Positions 18,008 to 27,502 of a stretch of DNA of 64,000 bases are shown here, piece by piece (the first letter of the stretch is position 1; every line of letters starts with the position of its first letter). The position numbers and the translations under genes were made by a program. The stretch covers positions 806,001 to 870,000 of the forward strand of contig JANJTC010000005.1 in the NCBI GenBank assembly GCA_024711325.1, in the 5' to 3' direction. This stretch comes from Bacteriovoracaceae bacterium (GTDB taxonomy: Bacteria > Bdellovibrionota > Bacteriovoracia > Bacteriovoracales > Bacteriovoracaceae). The notes beneath the pieces are model-generated. The model ran no database searches. It was not told the origin of the DNA and saw only the letters and a list, made by a program, of their open reading frames with translations.

Positions 18008-18981
18008 CGCTCATTTGGCTTTTTAAGCCAATCGGGGATATTGGACACTTCTTCAAGAACACGTTTATAAGAATCCAGGCGGGAGAGGATCAATTGGTCT
18101 TCTCTTTTGCCATTATCCAGCTTCTGAAAAAAACATCCCTTACTGTTGGCCTCATGAGTGCAGTTTGAGCTGAACTGACACTTTGTGGTCCATTCATTCA
18201 CGTCAGAAAAACAATAAAGTAGATCCTGCTTGGTCAGATCACTCAGGGACATAGAACGGATTCCCGGAGAATCGATCAAGGTGAATTCTTCAGCATAAAT
18301 GAGCTCGGCCCAGGTGGTGGTGTGAGCACCTTTTCCTATTTTACCTAAATCTCCACTTAAAAGATTCACTTTACCTTTACTAAGACCAGTAATCAGACGA
18401 CTTTTACCGACCCCTGAATGACCCAGGAGAATGGCCGTCTTATGATGAAGATCATGGGAGAGTTCTTCCAGACCAGCGCTCAAATATTTTGGTTTATAGT
18501 TCAGATCTTCCGCTGAAACCTCAAAACATTTAGCATTCAGCCATTTCAATCGCTCGGCCTCAAACTTGATGTCAAAATCGGATTCATCATAGAGATCCAT
18601 CTTATTAAAAACCACGAAAGCAGGAACATTCCAGAAGTCTGAGCGCGCAAGGTAGCGGTCAACCAGGCCTCTTTTATAGTCAGGCTTCCCGGCACTCACC
18701 ACCACCATCATGACATCAACATTGCTAGCAATGACTTTCTTTTTTTGCTCTCGGGGAATATTCCGAAATATGGCATTAGACCTTTCGTGGACGGATTCTA
18801 TTTTAAATTCTTCTCCCCCTTGCGGAGGCGGGGAGAGTTCCACCCAGTCACCCACCACAAGATGATCGTCTCCCTTTAAGAGGGTAGCGAGGGCAGTGGC
18901 GGGAACCACTTCCTTGGTATCCTCCCGCTGGCAGTCAAAATGCCTCTTTGAGGATCTAAAAATACGGGCCTTTATCGTCAT
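18004..18981 (-). CDS. rsgA: Small ribosomal subunit biogenesis GTPase RsgA
   Basis: 325 aa. Circularly permuted GTPase that matures the 30S subunit. An N-terminal OB-fold is followed by the GTPase motifs in permuted order: FNKMD (G4), then LLGHSGVGKS (G1/Walker A), then IDSPGIRS (G3). A C-terminal zinc knuckle is present (CQFSSNCTHEANSKGC). 3' end overlaps the small lipoprotein gene by 4 nt. The ribosome binding site is weak. Confidence 0.94.
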   Translation of the reverse strand: MTIKARIFRSSKRHFDCQREDTKEVVPATALATLLKGDDHLVVGDWVELSPPPQGGEEFKIESVHERSNAIFRNIPREQKKKVIASNVDVMMVVVSAGKPDYKRGLVDRYLARSDFWNVPAFVVFNKMDLYDESDFDIKFEAERLKWLNAKCFEVSAEDLNYKPKYLSAGLEELSHDLHHKTAILLGHSGVGKSRLITGLSKGKVNLLSGDLGKIGKGAHTTTWAELIYAEEFTLIDSPGIRSMSLSDLTKQDLLYCFSDVNEWTTKCQFSSNCTHEANSKGCFFQKLDNGKREDQLILSRLDSYKRVLEEVSNIPDWLKKPNER

Positions 18982-19016
18982 TTAAAGAAGCTACCACAAA
19001 AAGGTTGCTCCTTCGA

Positions 19017-19045
19017 TTGACAAGATTAATAACGCTCATTAAAGT
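19017..19045 (+). promoter_or_regulatory. Candidate promoter upstream of tRNA-Arg
   Basis: TTGACA at 19017-19022, a 17-nt spacer, then TAAAGT at 19040-19045. The -35 is a perfect consensus match; the -10 is weaker. It would give a 5' leader of roughly 70 nt ahead of the tRNA. Pattern match only. Confidence 0.4.
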
Positions 19046-19120
19046 AGTCGCCTAAACGCTCTGAATCGTCTAAACTCCTTGGAATCAATGGATTTTTCGA
19101 AATTCAGGACTGTTATAAGC

Positions 19121-19197
19121 GCACCGGTAGCTCAGCTGGATAGAGCAACCGATTTCTAATCGGTAGGTCACAGGTTCGAATCCTGTCCAGTGCGCCA
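19121..19197 (+). tRNA. tRNA-Arg (anticodon TCT)
   Basis: 77 nt including an encoded CCA. The acceptor arms are GCACCGG and CCAGTGC; the D-arm contains AGCTGGATA; the anticodon stem ACCGA/TCGGT encloses loop TTTCTAA with anticodon TCT; and the T-arm ACAGG-TTCGAAT-CCTGT is standard. Reads AGA and AGG. One non-Watson-Crick pair, C5:A68, is present in the acceptor stem. A T-run follows directly and may help termination. Confidence 0.96.
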
Positions 19198-19266
19198 TTT
19201 TTTTCTTGCCGTGCCTAGAATTGAACTCCCCATGGCCATTCAACTCTCTTGAATGCAAAATAATTT

Positions 19267-19938
19267 ATGAAAAAAAAATTGTTCATTGGGCTGAGTGTCC
19301 TCACTTCTCTTATTGTAATCGGGCTTGTTTCGTTTTCTGTCTATTTGTCTTTGACGGTAAAACAGCTTAAAAACCTTGAACCTAAATTAGTTGATAGAGG
19401 AGAGCTGAAAGCAAGTATTCGCACTCCCTATAAATTTGAGCATGAAGTTTGCCATCATTTCTTTCCAGTGAAGTTATTCTCGGATTCACCTGTTGATAAA
19501 AGCTTTGAGGCCGAATCAAATTGTAGTGTCACCTATAATGAACAACAGCTTTTCCTGATAAATGGAAATCAAGTCTATAATTCAAATACAGATTTTTATA
19601 ACTCTGGATTTATGAAGCTCGCATATGGAGAAAAATCTCCTAAAGAGTTAATGATAATTACTTATGAAACCCAGACACCCCCTCAGGAAATGATGTTTTA
19701 TAAGTTAAAGCATTTTCAGGATGCTATGATCTATATCTCTGGAAATCTAAGTCGGGCACTTTCGAAGGCAAAAACTTTTGAGAAGTATGTTTCAGGTGAT
19801 AAAGTGATTTACGTATGGGGGATTCCTGAGCCTGGTTATCCTGAGAATAAAAAAGTGGATGTTTTATCAGATGAATTCCTTATCACATGCATGGGGTCCA
19901 GCTGCCTTGAATACCTTAGAGATATAAAGCTCATTTAA
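19267..19938 (+). CDS. Membrane-anchored protein of unknown function
   Basis: 223 aa with one N-terminal transmembrane helix (about residues 5-28) and a soluble, presumably periplasmic, domain with four Cys (EVCHHFF, SNCSV, and ITCMGSSCLEY near the end) that could form two disulfides. No family recognised. No obvious ribosome binding site precedes the ATG, and the gene stands alone between the tRNA and the convergent kinase operon. Confidence 0.5.
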   Translation: MKKKLFIGLSVLTSLIVIGLVSFSVYLSLTVKQLKNLEPKLVDRGELKASIRTPYKFEHEVCHHFFPVKLFSDSPVDKSFEAESNCSVTYNEQQLFLINGNQVYNSNTDFYNSGFMKLAYGEKSPKELMIITYETQTPPQEMMFYKLKHFQDAMIYISGNLSRALSKAKTFEKYVSGDKVIYVWGIPEPGYPENKKVDVLSDEFLITCMGSSCLEYLRDIKLI

Positions 19939-19989
19939 TGGGTTGATTTGCAAAAAGTTCTGACTGCACTACTCGGGTGCGCCGTTTTT

Positions 19990-21264
19990 TCAGGCTCGCC
20001 CTGCATTCTTTGGTAGCGTGATTGTAAATACTGTTCCGCTACCTGGTTTGCTTTCCACTGCAACTGAACCACCATGGGCCTCAGTCACACCACGCACCAG
20101 TGTCAGGCCAATACCCCAGCCTTTATGGTTTCCGCCTAAGGCACTTTGACTTCGCCTGAATTGCTGGAATAGTGACTTTTGATCTTCAATTGAAATTTCT
20201 TCGCCAAAGTTATGTACTGAAATTTGAATTTTCTCTGCTTGTTCCGATACCCCAAGTGTTACTGGTAGATTGGGGGAGCCATATTTAATTGCATTGTTGC
20301 ACAGATTTTCAATGATTCTGCGAATCCCATTTGGATCACAAAAAATGTCGACGGACACTTCACACTTAATAACAAAGCGGTCGCCGTGAATTGTTACTAA
20401 CTCAGTGACAGTTTCTTCTATTAAGTGGCACAGGTTAACTGCTTCTAGTTTTAATGGAAGCTTTTCCCCGCTATGGATCCGATTGGCATCTAATAAATTG
20501 GTAATCATCAGTCCGACTCGATTTACGTGGGTTACTATCTTTTCAGCAAACTTGTGGATCGATATTGGATCATCCGGTTTACGAAGGATGAATTGGGCCG
20601 ATCCAAGTATGACTGATAATGGGGTCCTTAAGTCATGTGTCAGCAAAGAAACAAAAGCTTCGCGAAGCTCACGTTCATTTTCTAAGTTCTCAACTTTGTT
20701 TTCCAGGCTTTCCCGGAGTTCTTTTTCCAGTTTGGTTTTGTAAAACCTATCGAGGGCAACACTCACAAGATCTGCTAAGGCACTTACAAATTCCAGATCA
20801 GTCTCATCGAGTGCACTTCCTCCCTCTAATTGAAGAGCGCCAAGAGGGGGAAGGTCATCAATGATGAGAGGTAAAACTATATAATTTTGATTCTTCCCTG
20901 CTCCAACATTTTGAGTTTTGGCATTTTGAAGAATTTTCGTCTTTAGGGCCATATTTTTATGAATATCGGCAGTTTGTGCTTGAGAAGCCCCTGACATGTA
21001 GGAATAGGTATCCCTGGCATGAGAGATTGCATTTGTTACTTGTTCATCTGTTGCCTCAGGAGAGTGCCAAACAACAGTGTTGGCTCTTTCTAACCAGTGC
21101 TCGATAAGAACAACTGTTAATAAGGGGAAAGTCTCAGAGGCAGAAGTTAGAATTTTAGGAAAAGTAATGACTACACTTTCGAAAGCAGCAAGATGCTTAC
21201 TTATTTCGTAAAGTATCCTGATCCGTTCAAAGGTTTTTTTCGTGCCGATTTCAGAATCCTTCAT
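19990..21264 (-). CDS. GAF-domain sensor histidine kinase (KaiC-linked)
   Basis: 424 aa, soluble. A GAF-like sensory region (about 15-175) and coiled coil (about 178-203) lead into a HisKA dimerisation helix with phospho-accepting His210 in LLTHDLRTPLS. The HATPase_c domain (about 305-420) shows the N-box NLCNNAIKYG and G-boxes GWGIGLTLV and GSGTVFTITL. The ATG overlaps the TGA of the kaiC-like gene (ATGA), so the kinase is made with it. No receiver domain is attached and no response regulator adjoins, so the output partner is unknown. Confidence 0.88.
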   Translation of the reverse strand: MKDSEIGTKKTFERIRILYEISKHLAAFESVVITFPKILTSASETFPLLTVVLIEHWLERANTVVWHSPEATDEQVTNAISHARDTYSYMSGASQAQTADIHKNMALKTKILQNAKTQNVGAGKNQNYIVLPLIIDDLPPLGALQLEGGSALDETDLEFVSALADLVSVALDRFYKTKLEKELRESLENKVENLENERELREAFVSLLTHDLRTPLSVILGSAQFILRKPDDPISIHKFAEKIVTHVNRVGLMITNLLDANRIHSGEKLPLKLEAVNLCHLIEETVTELVTIHGDRFVIKCEVSVDIFCDPNGIRRIIENLCNNAIKYGSPNLPVTLGVSEQAEKIQISVHNFGEEISIEDQKSLFQQFRRSQSALGGNHKGWGIGLTLVRGVTEAHGGSVAVESKPGSGTVFTITLPKNAGRA

Positions 21265-22742
21265 TTTGTTTTCTTGCGGGTCCTTATAATTTTCTTCTTT
21301 TTTCGTGAAGTGGCTTTATCTATATTTGGTGTAATCACAATCCCACTTTCACTTATATCCATCTTATGGCGTCCGTTAACATGGGCAGTGTTTCTTAATT
21401 TATAGATTTCTATGAAACGATCTCGTTTGAGATCTTGCTCTCGGTTAGAAGCGGTCAGTAAAATTACCCCGTCCACAACTGTCTCTTCCACTCCGAAACG
21501 ACTGATTTTCGTGCTCCCATAAGGGATGTCGGTAGCAAAAAATCCTATGGCCTGTGCGACCTGAACTAAAGTGGCCAGTTGAAATATTTTTTCGCGTACA
21601 ACTTGAGGATCTTTGATCTTGTGGACAAAAACAGAAGCTGAATCAATAGCTATGCGTTTAGCCCCCATGCTCTCTATACGATCTTTCATCATAAGCAGAT
21701 GTTTTTCGATTAAGATCTCCGGCTGAGGAATAAAGATGATTTCAATATTCCCTTTTTTTATTTCAGAATCTATGTCCCAGCCCATACCTCTTGCATTGGC
21801 AATGATGCGCTCTTTTGTTTCTTCAAATGAGAAGAAAATACCTTTTTCTCCGAAATCTTTTGCGCCTCTATAGATGAATTCTAAAAGTAAGAGAGTCTTG
21901 CCAGTGCCTGCAACCCCGGATACCAACAGACTTGATCCATAAGGGATTCCTTGTCCCAGGAGCTGATCCAAGTTTGAGATGCCAGTCTGGATGCGGTATG
22001 GACCATTTCCAGGCATCATTTTGTCGGCTTCAGGGACTCTCTGGATGGTTACGCGAGGGGCGTAAATTTCTAATCCCTGGGAGTTAATCTCAAATGAATG
22101 TTGCTCACGACTATGATTCGTTCCTCGCATTTTAATGACCTGGATGAATCTTTGATATTCACCGGAGTCAAAACGAATTTGTAGTGTGACGATACCGTCG
22201 ATGATAGAAAAAATAGGATTGGTATCAATGTCTTTTTGACTAAATTCGCCAAGAAATAAAGCTGTACACTCCCAGGCCATCAGATTAATCACCATTTCAT
22301 AGGAAAATTTTCGTAGTTCTTCCCTTGAATTGGCCAGGTCTTCAAAGACCTTAAAACTATCTATCACTACTAAAGAGGGCTTGATTTTTTTTACATGAGA
22401 CATGAAAAGTTCAATGGCCTGCTCAAGCCCTTTGGTTCTCGTTATCTCACCCAGATCCACAAAACTTATACTGCCATCATCTATTTTCTTTTGATCAAAG
22501 AAGGCAAACTGCTTGAGGTGCCGTAAGGTTTTCGCAGTTGGTTCAGATAAAGTTTGGAATATGATGGCAGGAATTTCTCTGGTCGCATTCTGGAAAATTA
22601 TTTGCTGCGACAGGATCGTCTTTCCTGAGCCTGGTGAGCCGGCGAGCACAATAAGCTCGCCCTTTGGTATGCCACCGGTAAGGATATCATTCAGATTACG
22701 GACACCTGTATTGATTCTATTTCCAGGCGTTGAGGTTTTCAT
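21261..22742 (-). CDS. KaiC-like double-domain RecA-family ATPase
   Basis: 493 aa from the ATG at 22742 (GGAG 5 nt upstream; ATGA overlap with the preceding gene). Two tandem RecA/KaiC domains. The first has Walker A GSPGSGKT (35-42) and Walker B LVVIDSF; the second has Walker A GVAGTGKT (276-283) and Walker B RIAIDSA. The catalytic Glu pair is intact in the second domain (SFEE, 307-308) but reads LSE in the first. The cyanobacterial Ser431/Thr432 phosphosites appear as Ser-Arg (TKISRFG). A basic tail ends the protein. In this family, such proteins act as signalling ATPases, with or without clock function. No kaiA or kaiB is nearby. Confidence 0.9.
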   Translation of the reverse strand: MKTSTPGNRINTGVRNLNDILTGGIPKGELIVLAGSPGSGKTILSQQIIFQNATREIPAIIFQTLSEPTAKTLRHLKQFAFFDQKKIDDGSISFVDLGEITRTKGLEQAIELFMSHVKKIKPSLVVIDSFKVFEDLANSREELRKFSYEMVINLMAWECTALFLGEFSQKDIDTNPIFSIIDGIVTLQIRFDSGEYQRFIQVIKMRGTNHSREQHSFEINSQGLEIYAPRVTIQRVPEADKMMPGNGPYRIQTGISNLDQLLGQGIPYGSSLLVSGVAGTGKTLLLLEFIYRGAKDFGEKGIFFSFEETKERIIANARGMGWDIDSEIKKGNIEIIFIPQPEILIEKHLLMMKDRIESMGAKRIAIDSASVFVHKIKDPQVVREKIFQLATLVQVAQAIGFFATDIPYGSTKISRFGVEETVVDGVILLTASNREQDLKRDRFIEIYKLRNTAHVNGRHKMDISESGIVITPNIDKATSRKKKKIIRTRKKTK

Positions 22743-23161
22743 GTTTTCTCCGGATCGGTCCACGTCACTTTAAGTAGTTCCTTGTGAAGTGGGGCGGTAA
22801 GTATATCTGCAGTAATTCTTCCTAACACTGTAATGAATTCAATCAGTAAAAATCGAAGGGCCTCTATCAGTTCTTCTGACTTGTGGTTTTTTCCTGTATG
22901 GAGCAGTTCCTGAAAACTCAGATGTTTGTTGATAAGACTCACGTCAGAAAGAACTGGGAATTTTTCATGGCTTTGACGAAGAACCCGGTCAAGTATTACT
23001 TCTAACGTAATACCACTTAATGTCATGAGAGCGCGTTGCTCAATGACGTGAATTGCTTTTTCTAAAAGTTCCACTCTTTTAGTTAAGGGCAGGCCACTAG
23101 CAGTCTTTATTTCCCAATCTTGGACCAGTTTGGCATAGGTGTTATTTTGTTCAGCCGTCAT
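22739..23161 (-). CDS. Helical protein of unknown function heading the KaiC operon
   Basis: 140 aa, no signal peptide or membrane segment, predicted almost entirely alpha-helical (amphipathic stretches such as LTKRVELLEKAIHVIEQRAL and EELIEALRFLLIEF). Its TGA overlaps the ATG of the KaiC-like gene, which overlaps the kinase gene in turn, so the three form one translationally coupled unit. It is not KaiB (no thioredoxin-like fold or matching motifs), and I do not recognise it. By position it could be an adaptor between the KaiC-like ATPase and the kinase. Confidence 0.6.
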   Translation of the reverse strand: MTAEQNNTYAKLVQDWEIKTASGLPLTKRVELLEKAIHVIEQRALMTLSGITLEVILDRVLRQSHEKFPVLSDVSLINKHLSFQELLHTGKNHKSEELIEALRFLLIEFITVLGRITADILTAPLHKELLKVTWTDPEKT

Positions 23162-23305
23162 AAAGGTCCCAAATTTAGGAAAAGTTCCAAATTAAATCGT
23201 ACTTATCAGTATCCTGAATTGGTGTTTAATACAATGTCCATAGCATTAGGCTTGTGACTTGCCGAAAGAGCTTGGACTTTATTTTGGGGAATGGGCATTT
23301 ATTCA

Positions 23306-23341
23306 AATGAAAGTGCCTTTGAATCCAAAGGCACTTTCATT
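23306..23341 (-). terminator. Perfect 16-bp hairpin downstream of the large lipoprotein gene
   Basis: Arms 23306-23321 and 23326-23341 are perfectly complementary around a 4-nt loop, 13 nt past the stop of the minus-strand gene ending at 23355. On the minus strand the hairpin is followed by TTTGAATAA, a weak T-tract. Probably terminates that transcript before the KaiC operon. Confidence 0.7.
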
Positions 23342-23354
23342 CTTTAGTCGAAAT

Positions 23355-25403
23355 CTAGAGTTGTTCCTCCGAACAGTTCACCCGTCGAACGAACTGACGA
23401 TCGAATTCATCACGTGATGAGAGATAAAGATGACTATAATGGATAGTCTCGTTACCGATGGCCGAAAAGCTTGGGGAAAATACTGCACTTGTAGTGTTTA
23501 AATCCCAAAAATCATCTTGTTTACTTTCATTCGTCCATTGATTAGAGGCATCGCTGTAGCTATGGTGAAGGCTTATATGGCTTAAAGTTCCTGTATTTAC
23601 TGAAAGATTAAGAGCTGTCTCAAAAGTAACGTTCTCGCAGAAATTTGAAGCGCTCATGCCAAAACTTGGAATATAGGTTGAAGCATTGAAGGCATTTACC
23701 ATAAGAGGCTTTTTGATGGTGAAGGAGTCGCCACCAGAAGGTAAAGGCGATCCAGTCATGGTAATTAACTCGACCTTATTCATAAGAGCAATTTGGCCGG
23801 CAGTCAGAGAAACTTTCTGGGCCTTATCATAATCATAATAACCACCGGAGCATGAATTGTTGCATGGATTTTCATTGTTTGGACAAGCCGTCGCATAATC
23901 AGCATAAGTGGCCACTCCGGTACTTGAATTAAAAACTTTATAAGGTGTCTGGGTTGCTGAAAAAGTGGCGCCTAAAGTACATTGATTATTATTATCATGC
24001 CGAGGGCCCTTTACCATATAGATAGGAAGTGTCGCTGAATCACCAGGGAAAATTTGATGTCCACTAGCTGCAGTAAGAGTTAGGGTTTCATTCCCAAGGA
24101 AAGTATAATTCTTAACATCATCCATGTAGAAATTTAAATTTACAGAATATGAATCTGCTGATGTGTTAGAGATCTTATTGTATTCCGTATTATGTATGGC
24201 CTCCGTTTCAATCCAGTACTCAAAGGTTTTTTTGTTTCCAATGAGATCATAGGTGAGACCTACAGAGTCGTATTTCAGGGTCATGTCTTCAGACCCCTTT
24301 AGAACGCCGGCTTCATAGAAATTAAAGCTAACAAGAGCAACTTTATTGACGTTGTCATAGTTTATCAGAGTGATGTCTTTAAGTGAGACATCTTCGAAAG
24401 CAATACTTCCGCTCGCAAGACACTCTGATCTTGATTCAGTGTCATCCTCGTTTGAGGTTCGGCAAAACCAACCCCAAATACCGGCCTCAATTGTATTTCC
24501 ATCTTCTTGGTAATCTGGATGGAAGAAAGGTGCAAAAGCATCATGGAGATTATCTATGTCACATGCACTGCTATTATCCCCACTATCAACAGGAGTCCCG
24601 TTACAGGCCACTTTGCTGGAGTGAAGTGCGGCCAGGGCGTTCATGCGTGCACGAATTTGATCCAGAACACTAAGTTGTTCTTTCGCCTGACTAAGTTGAG
24701 TTGGATTAATCGTTGTTACGACTGGATCGGTTGAACCATCAACTTTATCAGTGATGATGGCCGAACTTTCACCTTTGAGGGTGATCTCAATTCCTGCTGC
24801 GGAATCAGTGTTGACAGTAATGACATCCATCAAGCCATCGACTCCTTGCCCAGAGCCGGCCACGAAATCGCCGTTTAAGAGATCCAGATCAGCAGAAGCA
24901 ACTTTCCCGCTTCCTAAAAGTCCGGCATCAATAAACTTTTGAACAAGCTCTTCTTTTTCCGTTTCCAATTTTGCTTCTGAAAAATTAGAAGATTCAGCTT
25001 CAAAATTTGCAAAGATTTCATCCCCATCTGCTTTACCAAAGACATTGGCCACGATGGTGTGAGTTAGTGGTGTCACGTTAATTTTTTTGCCAGCGGCCAA
25101 AGCGCTTTGACTGGCGACTGAAATATATTTTTCACCAGATGGTGCTATGACTTGCACCAGATAGGGCTCCTGAAGACTAGAGATGTTGGCCGCATAAGTT
25201 CCATCAGAAGCAGTGGTTTCTTCCACCACTTGACCGTTTGAGCCTTTAATCTTAACCAGACCCCCTGAAATAGGGGCACCTGTTGCGGCAACACCACTCA
25301 TCAGGCTTCCTGAACTTAGGCCTGATCCAGCAGGACCACTACAACTTGTTACATGAAAGAGAAGGGTCATCAGGAACACTGGACCTACGTACTGCTTTTT
25401 CAT
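23355..25403 (-). CDS. Large surface/periplasmic lipoprotein with carboxypeptidase-regulatory-like domain
   Basis: 682 aa. Signal peptide with lipobox VTSC (Cys21), then a Ser/Gly linker and a beta-sandwich region (about 37-85: GVAATGAPISGGLVKIKG, TTASDGTYAANIS) like carboxypeptidase-regulatory or invasin-type repeats. The rest is beta-rich and polar with clustered Cys (CPNNENPCNNSCSGG). GGAG lies before the ATG. A perfect hairpin follows the gene. Probably outer-membrane anchored; ligand and function unknown. Confidence 0.65.
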   Translation of the reverse strand: MKKQYVGPVFLMTLLFHVTSCSGPAGSGLSSGSLMSGVAATGAPISGGLVKIKGSNGQVVEETTASDGTYAANISSLQEPYLVQVIAPSGEKYISVASQSALAAGKKINVTPLTHTIVANVFGKADGDEIFANFEAESSNFSEAKLETEKEELVQKFIDAGLLGSGKVASADLDLLNGDFVAGSGQGVDGLMDVITVNTDSAAGIEITLKGESSAIITDKVDGSTDPVVTTINPTQLSQAKEQLSVLDQIRARMNALAALHSSKVACNGTPVDSGDNSSACDIDNLHDAFAPFFHPDYQEDGNTIEAGIWGWFCRTSNEDDTESRSECLASGSIAFEDVSLKDITLINYDNVNKVALVSFNFYEAGVLKGSEDMTLKYDSVGLTYDLIGNKKTFEYWIETEAIHNTEYNKISNTSADSYSVNLNFYMDDVKNYTFLGNETLTLTAASGHQIFPGDSATLPIYMVKGPRHDNNNQCTLGATFSATQTPYKVFNSSTGVATYADYATACPNNENPCNNSCSGGYYDYDKAQKVSLTAGQIALMNKVELITMTGSPLPSGGDSFTIKKPLMVNAFNASTYIPSFGMSASNFCENVTFETALNLSVNTGTLSHISLHHSYSDASNQWTNESKQDDFWDLNTTSAVFSPSFSAIGNETIHYSHLYLSSRDEFDRQFVRRVNCSEEQL

Positions 25404-25577
25404 TAATGTCTCCGAGTTTTACTTGATTGCGATTGGTCGATTATCGTCAGAAGCGCTCCCTCAGATGAGCAGAAAAAAGAAAAGACAATGAATAGGAAGG
25501 TTTAAAAGGCCAGTCTTAAAGGAGGCTTCAGGTTGTCTAGGTTCCAGAGTGCCAATTATTTCTGGTTTAAGTTCAAT

Positions 25578-27290
25578 TTATGCCTTACGGGGTAATTTAA
25601 CCCTAAAGAGAGAGCCCTTGCCCGGCTCACTTTCAACCCAAATTTCTCCTCCATGAGATTTTACAATTTGTTTTGAAATATAAAGGCCCAGGCCTAACCC
25701 ACTTATCTCACTGGCAGAAACTCCAGCTCTTTCAAAACTATTAAAGATCTTTTCTTTATATTCAGGTGAAATCCCCCTGCCATAATCTTTAACACTAAGG
25801 AAGACTTCATTTGGAAGAGATGAGACTTCAACATCAATTTCCTTATTGTTTCCGTATTTAAGAGCGTTAGTAAGAAGATTGGTGATGACCTGCTCTATAC
25901 GAATAGGATCCCAGAAACCCTCTGAGTCTTTGGAAAGTTTTAGTCGGGGAGCACCACCAGGAATCATTTGAAATTGGCCGGTCATGCGGGCGATAACATC
26001 CGAGACAAGATCACTGAGATTTACAAAATCTTTTTCAATGGTCAATTTCCCGGTTTTAATCCGGGAAATATCCAGCATATCATCCACCACTCGTTCTAAT
26101 CTTTGAGTCTGTTTATCTGTTTGTTCAATCAGTGCGTTGACTCGCTCTTGTGAGTAAACAGTGGGATCATTTTGCTTGATACCTCTTTGAATCATCTGTG
26201 TGTGAAGTTTCAAAGAAGTGAGAGGTGTTTTTAATTCATGGGAGGCGATGGAGAAAAAATCATCACGAACTTTTAGGGCCGTTGAGAGGGTTTCTTCAGA
26301 AGCTTTACTGATTTCCATTTGTCTTTTAGTAATCCAGAAAATTCGGCAGAAGAGGAGAGTGAATAAAAAGCCAATTATGGCAGTAATGATTGGCATCAAG
26401 CTCTGAGATTGACGGATAAAGAGTGGAGTTGGCACAAAGTGGAAGGTAAATGTCCGGCCAAAGAGATTCATTCGTTCTATTAATCTAAATTTGTGATGGG
26501 GGTTTTGATACTCTGGAACGAGATTATAGTCATAGAGCAGATTCTTTGGATCGAGATCGTTCCCATCAAAAATCTCGACATCAATATTTAAATTGGTTTC
26601 TTTGAAAATTTCATTAAAAAGATCATATGTCCTGAAAGGACTAAAAATAAATCCGATGAGATTTTTTCGCCGGCCTTCAATCGTATTTAATGGAGCATTT
26701 TTTTTATAGTAAGGAACGTATAAATTTAGACCTGGTTGGGGATTAATTTCGTTTTCCTGAACTAATTCAATCTTTCCGGTAAAGGCGGATTGGCCACTAT
26801 CACGGGCCTTGATCATAGTCTCTCTTCGGTTAGCTTCCGAGAACATATCATAACCAATGGCCCTGTTATTTCTTTCATTGATGGGGTCAAGATAGAGAAT
26901 CGTGAAAAATTCACTTCGATTACCTTGTGGCCAGACTTGGTAGTGCTTGAGTTTATCCTTCGGCACTTTGATTGCAAGTCCCATTCCTTGAATACCTGGA
27001 AAACGTTCCATTAATTGAGTTTCCTGAAAGTATTCATGAAACTCATCGGCCGATACGATAACTGAACTATGAAAAAAGGCCCGGGCCTGGATCAGCGCAC
27101 TTTCATACCTTTCCATTCGGTATTGAATCCGCCTCATGGCCTGTTCAGTTTCATGTTCAAACTGCAGTAAAAATTGCTTACGGTCTTTATGGCGAAGATA
27201 GAGAGACAAAACTAAAGTAATAAGAATTCCCAATAAAAGTATGGGCCAGCCGTTTGGGACAGAAAAGGTTTCTCGTTTGAGATTCTTCAT
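25578..27290 (-). CDS. CHASE-domain membrane sensor histidine kinase
   Basis: 570 aa from the ATG at 27290; the frame extends to a TTG at 27335 that I consider unlikely. Transmembrane helix (about 14-32), extracytoplasmic CHASE domain (about 60-260; GIQGMGLAIKV, NNRAIGYDMFSE), second helix (about 298-320), HisKA with His351 in SIASHELKTPLTS, and HATPase_c with NLLTNALKYG and GLGLGLYISKQIV. CHASE domains bind small ligands such as cytokinin-like or peptide signals. Diverges from nrfHA across a 212-nt gap. No receiver domain of its own. Confidence 0.9.
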   Translation of the reverse strand: MKNLKRETFSVPNGWPILLLGILITLVLSLYLRHKDRKQFLLQFEHETEQAMRRIQYRMERYESALIQARAFFHSSVIVSADEFHEYFQETQLMERFPGIQGMGLAIKVPKDKLKHYQVWPQGNRSEFFTILYLDPINERNNRAIGYDMFSEANRRETMIKARDSGQSAFTGKIELVQENEINPQPGLNLYVPYYKKNAPLNTIEGRRKNLIGFIFSPFRTYDLFNEIFKETNLNIDVEIFDGNDLDPKNLLYDYNLVPEYQNPHHKFRLIERMNLFGRTFTFHFVPTPLFIRQSQSLMPIITAIIGFLFTLLFCRIFWITKRQMEISKASEETLSTALKVRDDFFSIASHELKTPLTSLKLHTQMIQRGIKQNDPTVYSQERVNALIEQTDKQTQRLERVVDDMLDISRIKTGKLTIEKDFVNLSDLVSDVIARMTGQFQMIPGGAPRLKLSKDSEGFWDPIRIEQVITNLLTNALKYGNNKEIDVEVSSLPNEVFLSVKDYGRGISPEYKEKIFNSFERAGVSASEISGLGLGLYISKQIVKSHGGEIWVESEPGKGSLFRVKLPRKA

Positions 27291-27502
27291 CAATCTAATT
27301 AGCTTGGCATTTTTGGGCCAGTTATGGAAAGTCAAAAGGTGAAAATGTTAAGAAAAAGAAAATTTATTGACATGATGGGCAAATAGTCATTATTTCAATT
27401 CATTATCACATATATTTCTGATGCTTATCAGCTTAAATTTTTTGGATTGGGACTACGATTCTTGCAGTAATTATAACAAAAATACGATTAGAATGCTTAT
27501 TC

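Noticed and set aside
19121..23161. Genomic island inserted at tRNA-Arg
   Set aside because: No integrase, no repeat of the tRNA 3' end seen downstream, and no obvious composition shift by eye.
22739..23161. KaiB
   Set aside because: Protein is all-helical and 140 aa, unlike the short thioredoxin-like KaiB.
27367..27380. Fnr-type box upstream of nrfH
   Set aside because: TTGAC-ATGATG-GGCAA is not the TTGAT-N4-ATCAA palindrome; the match is too poor to list.
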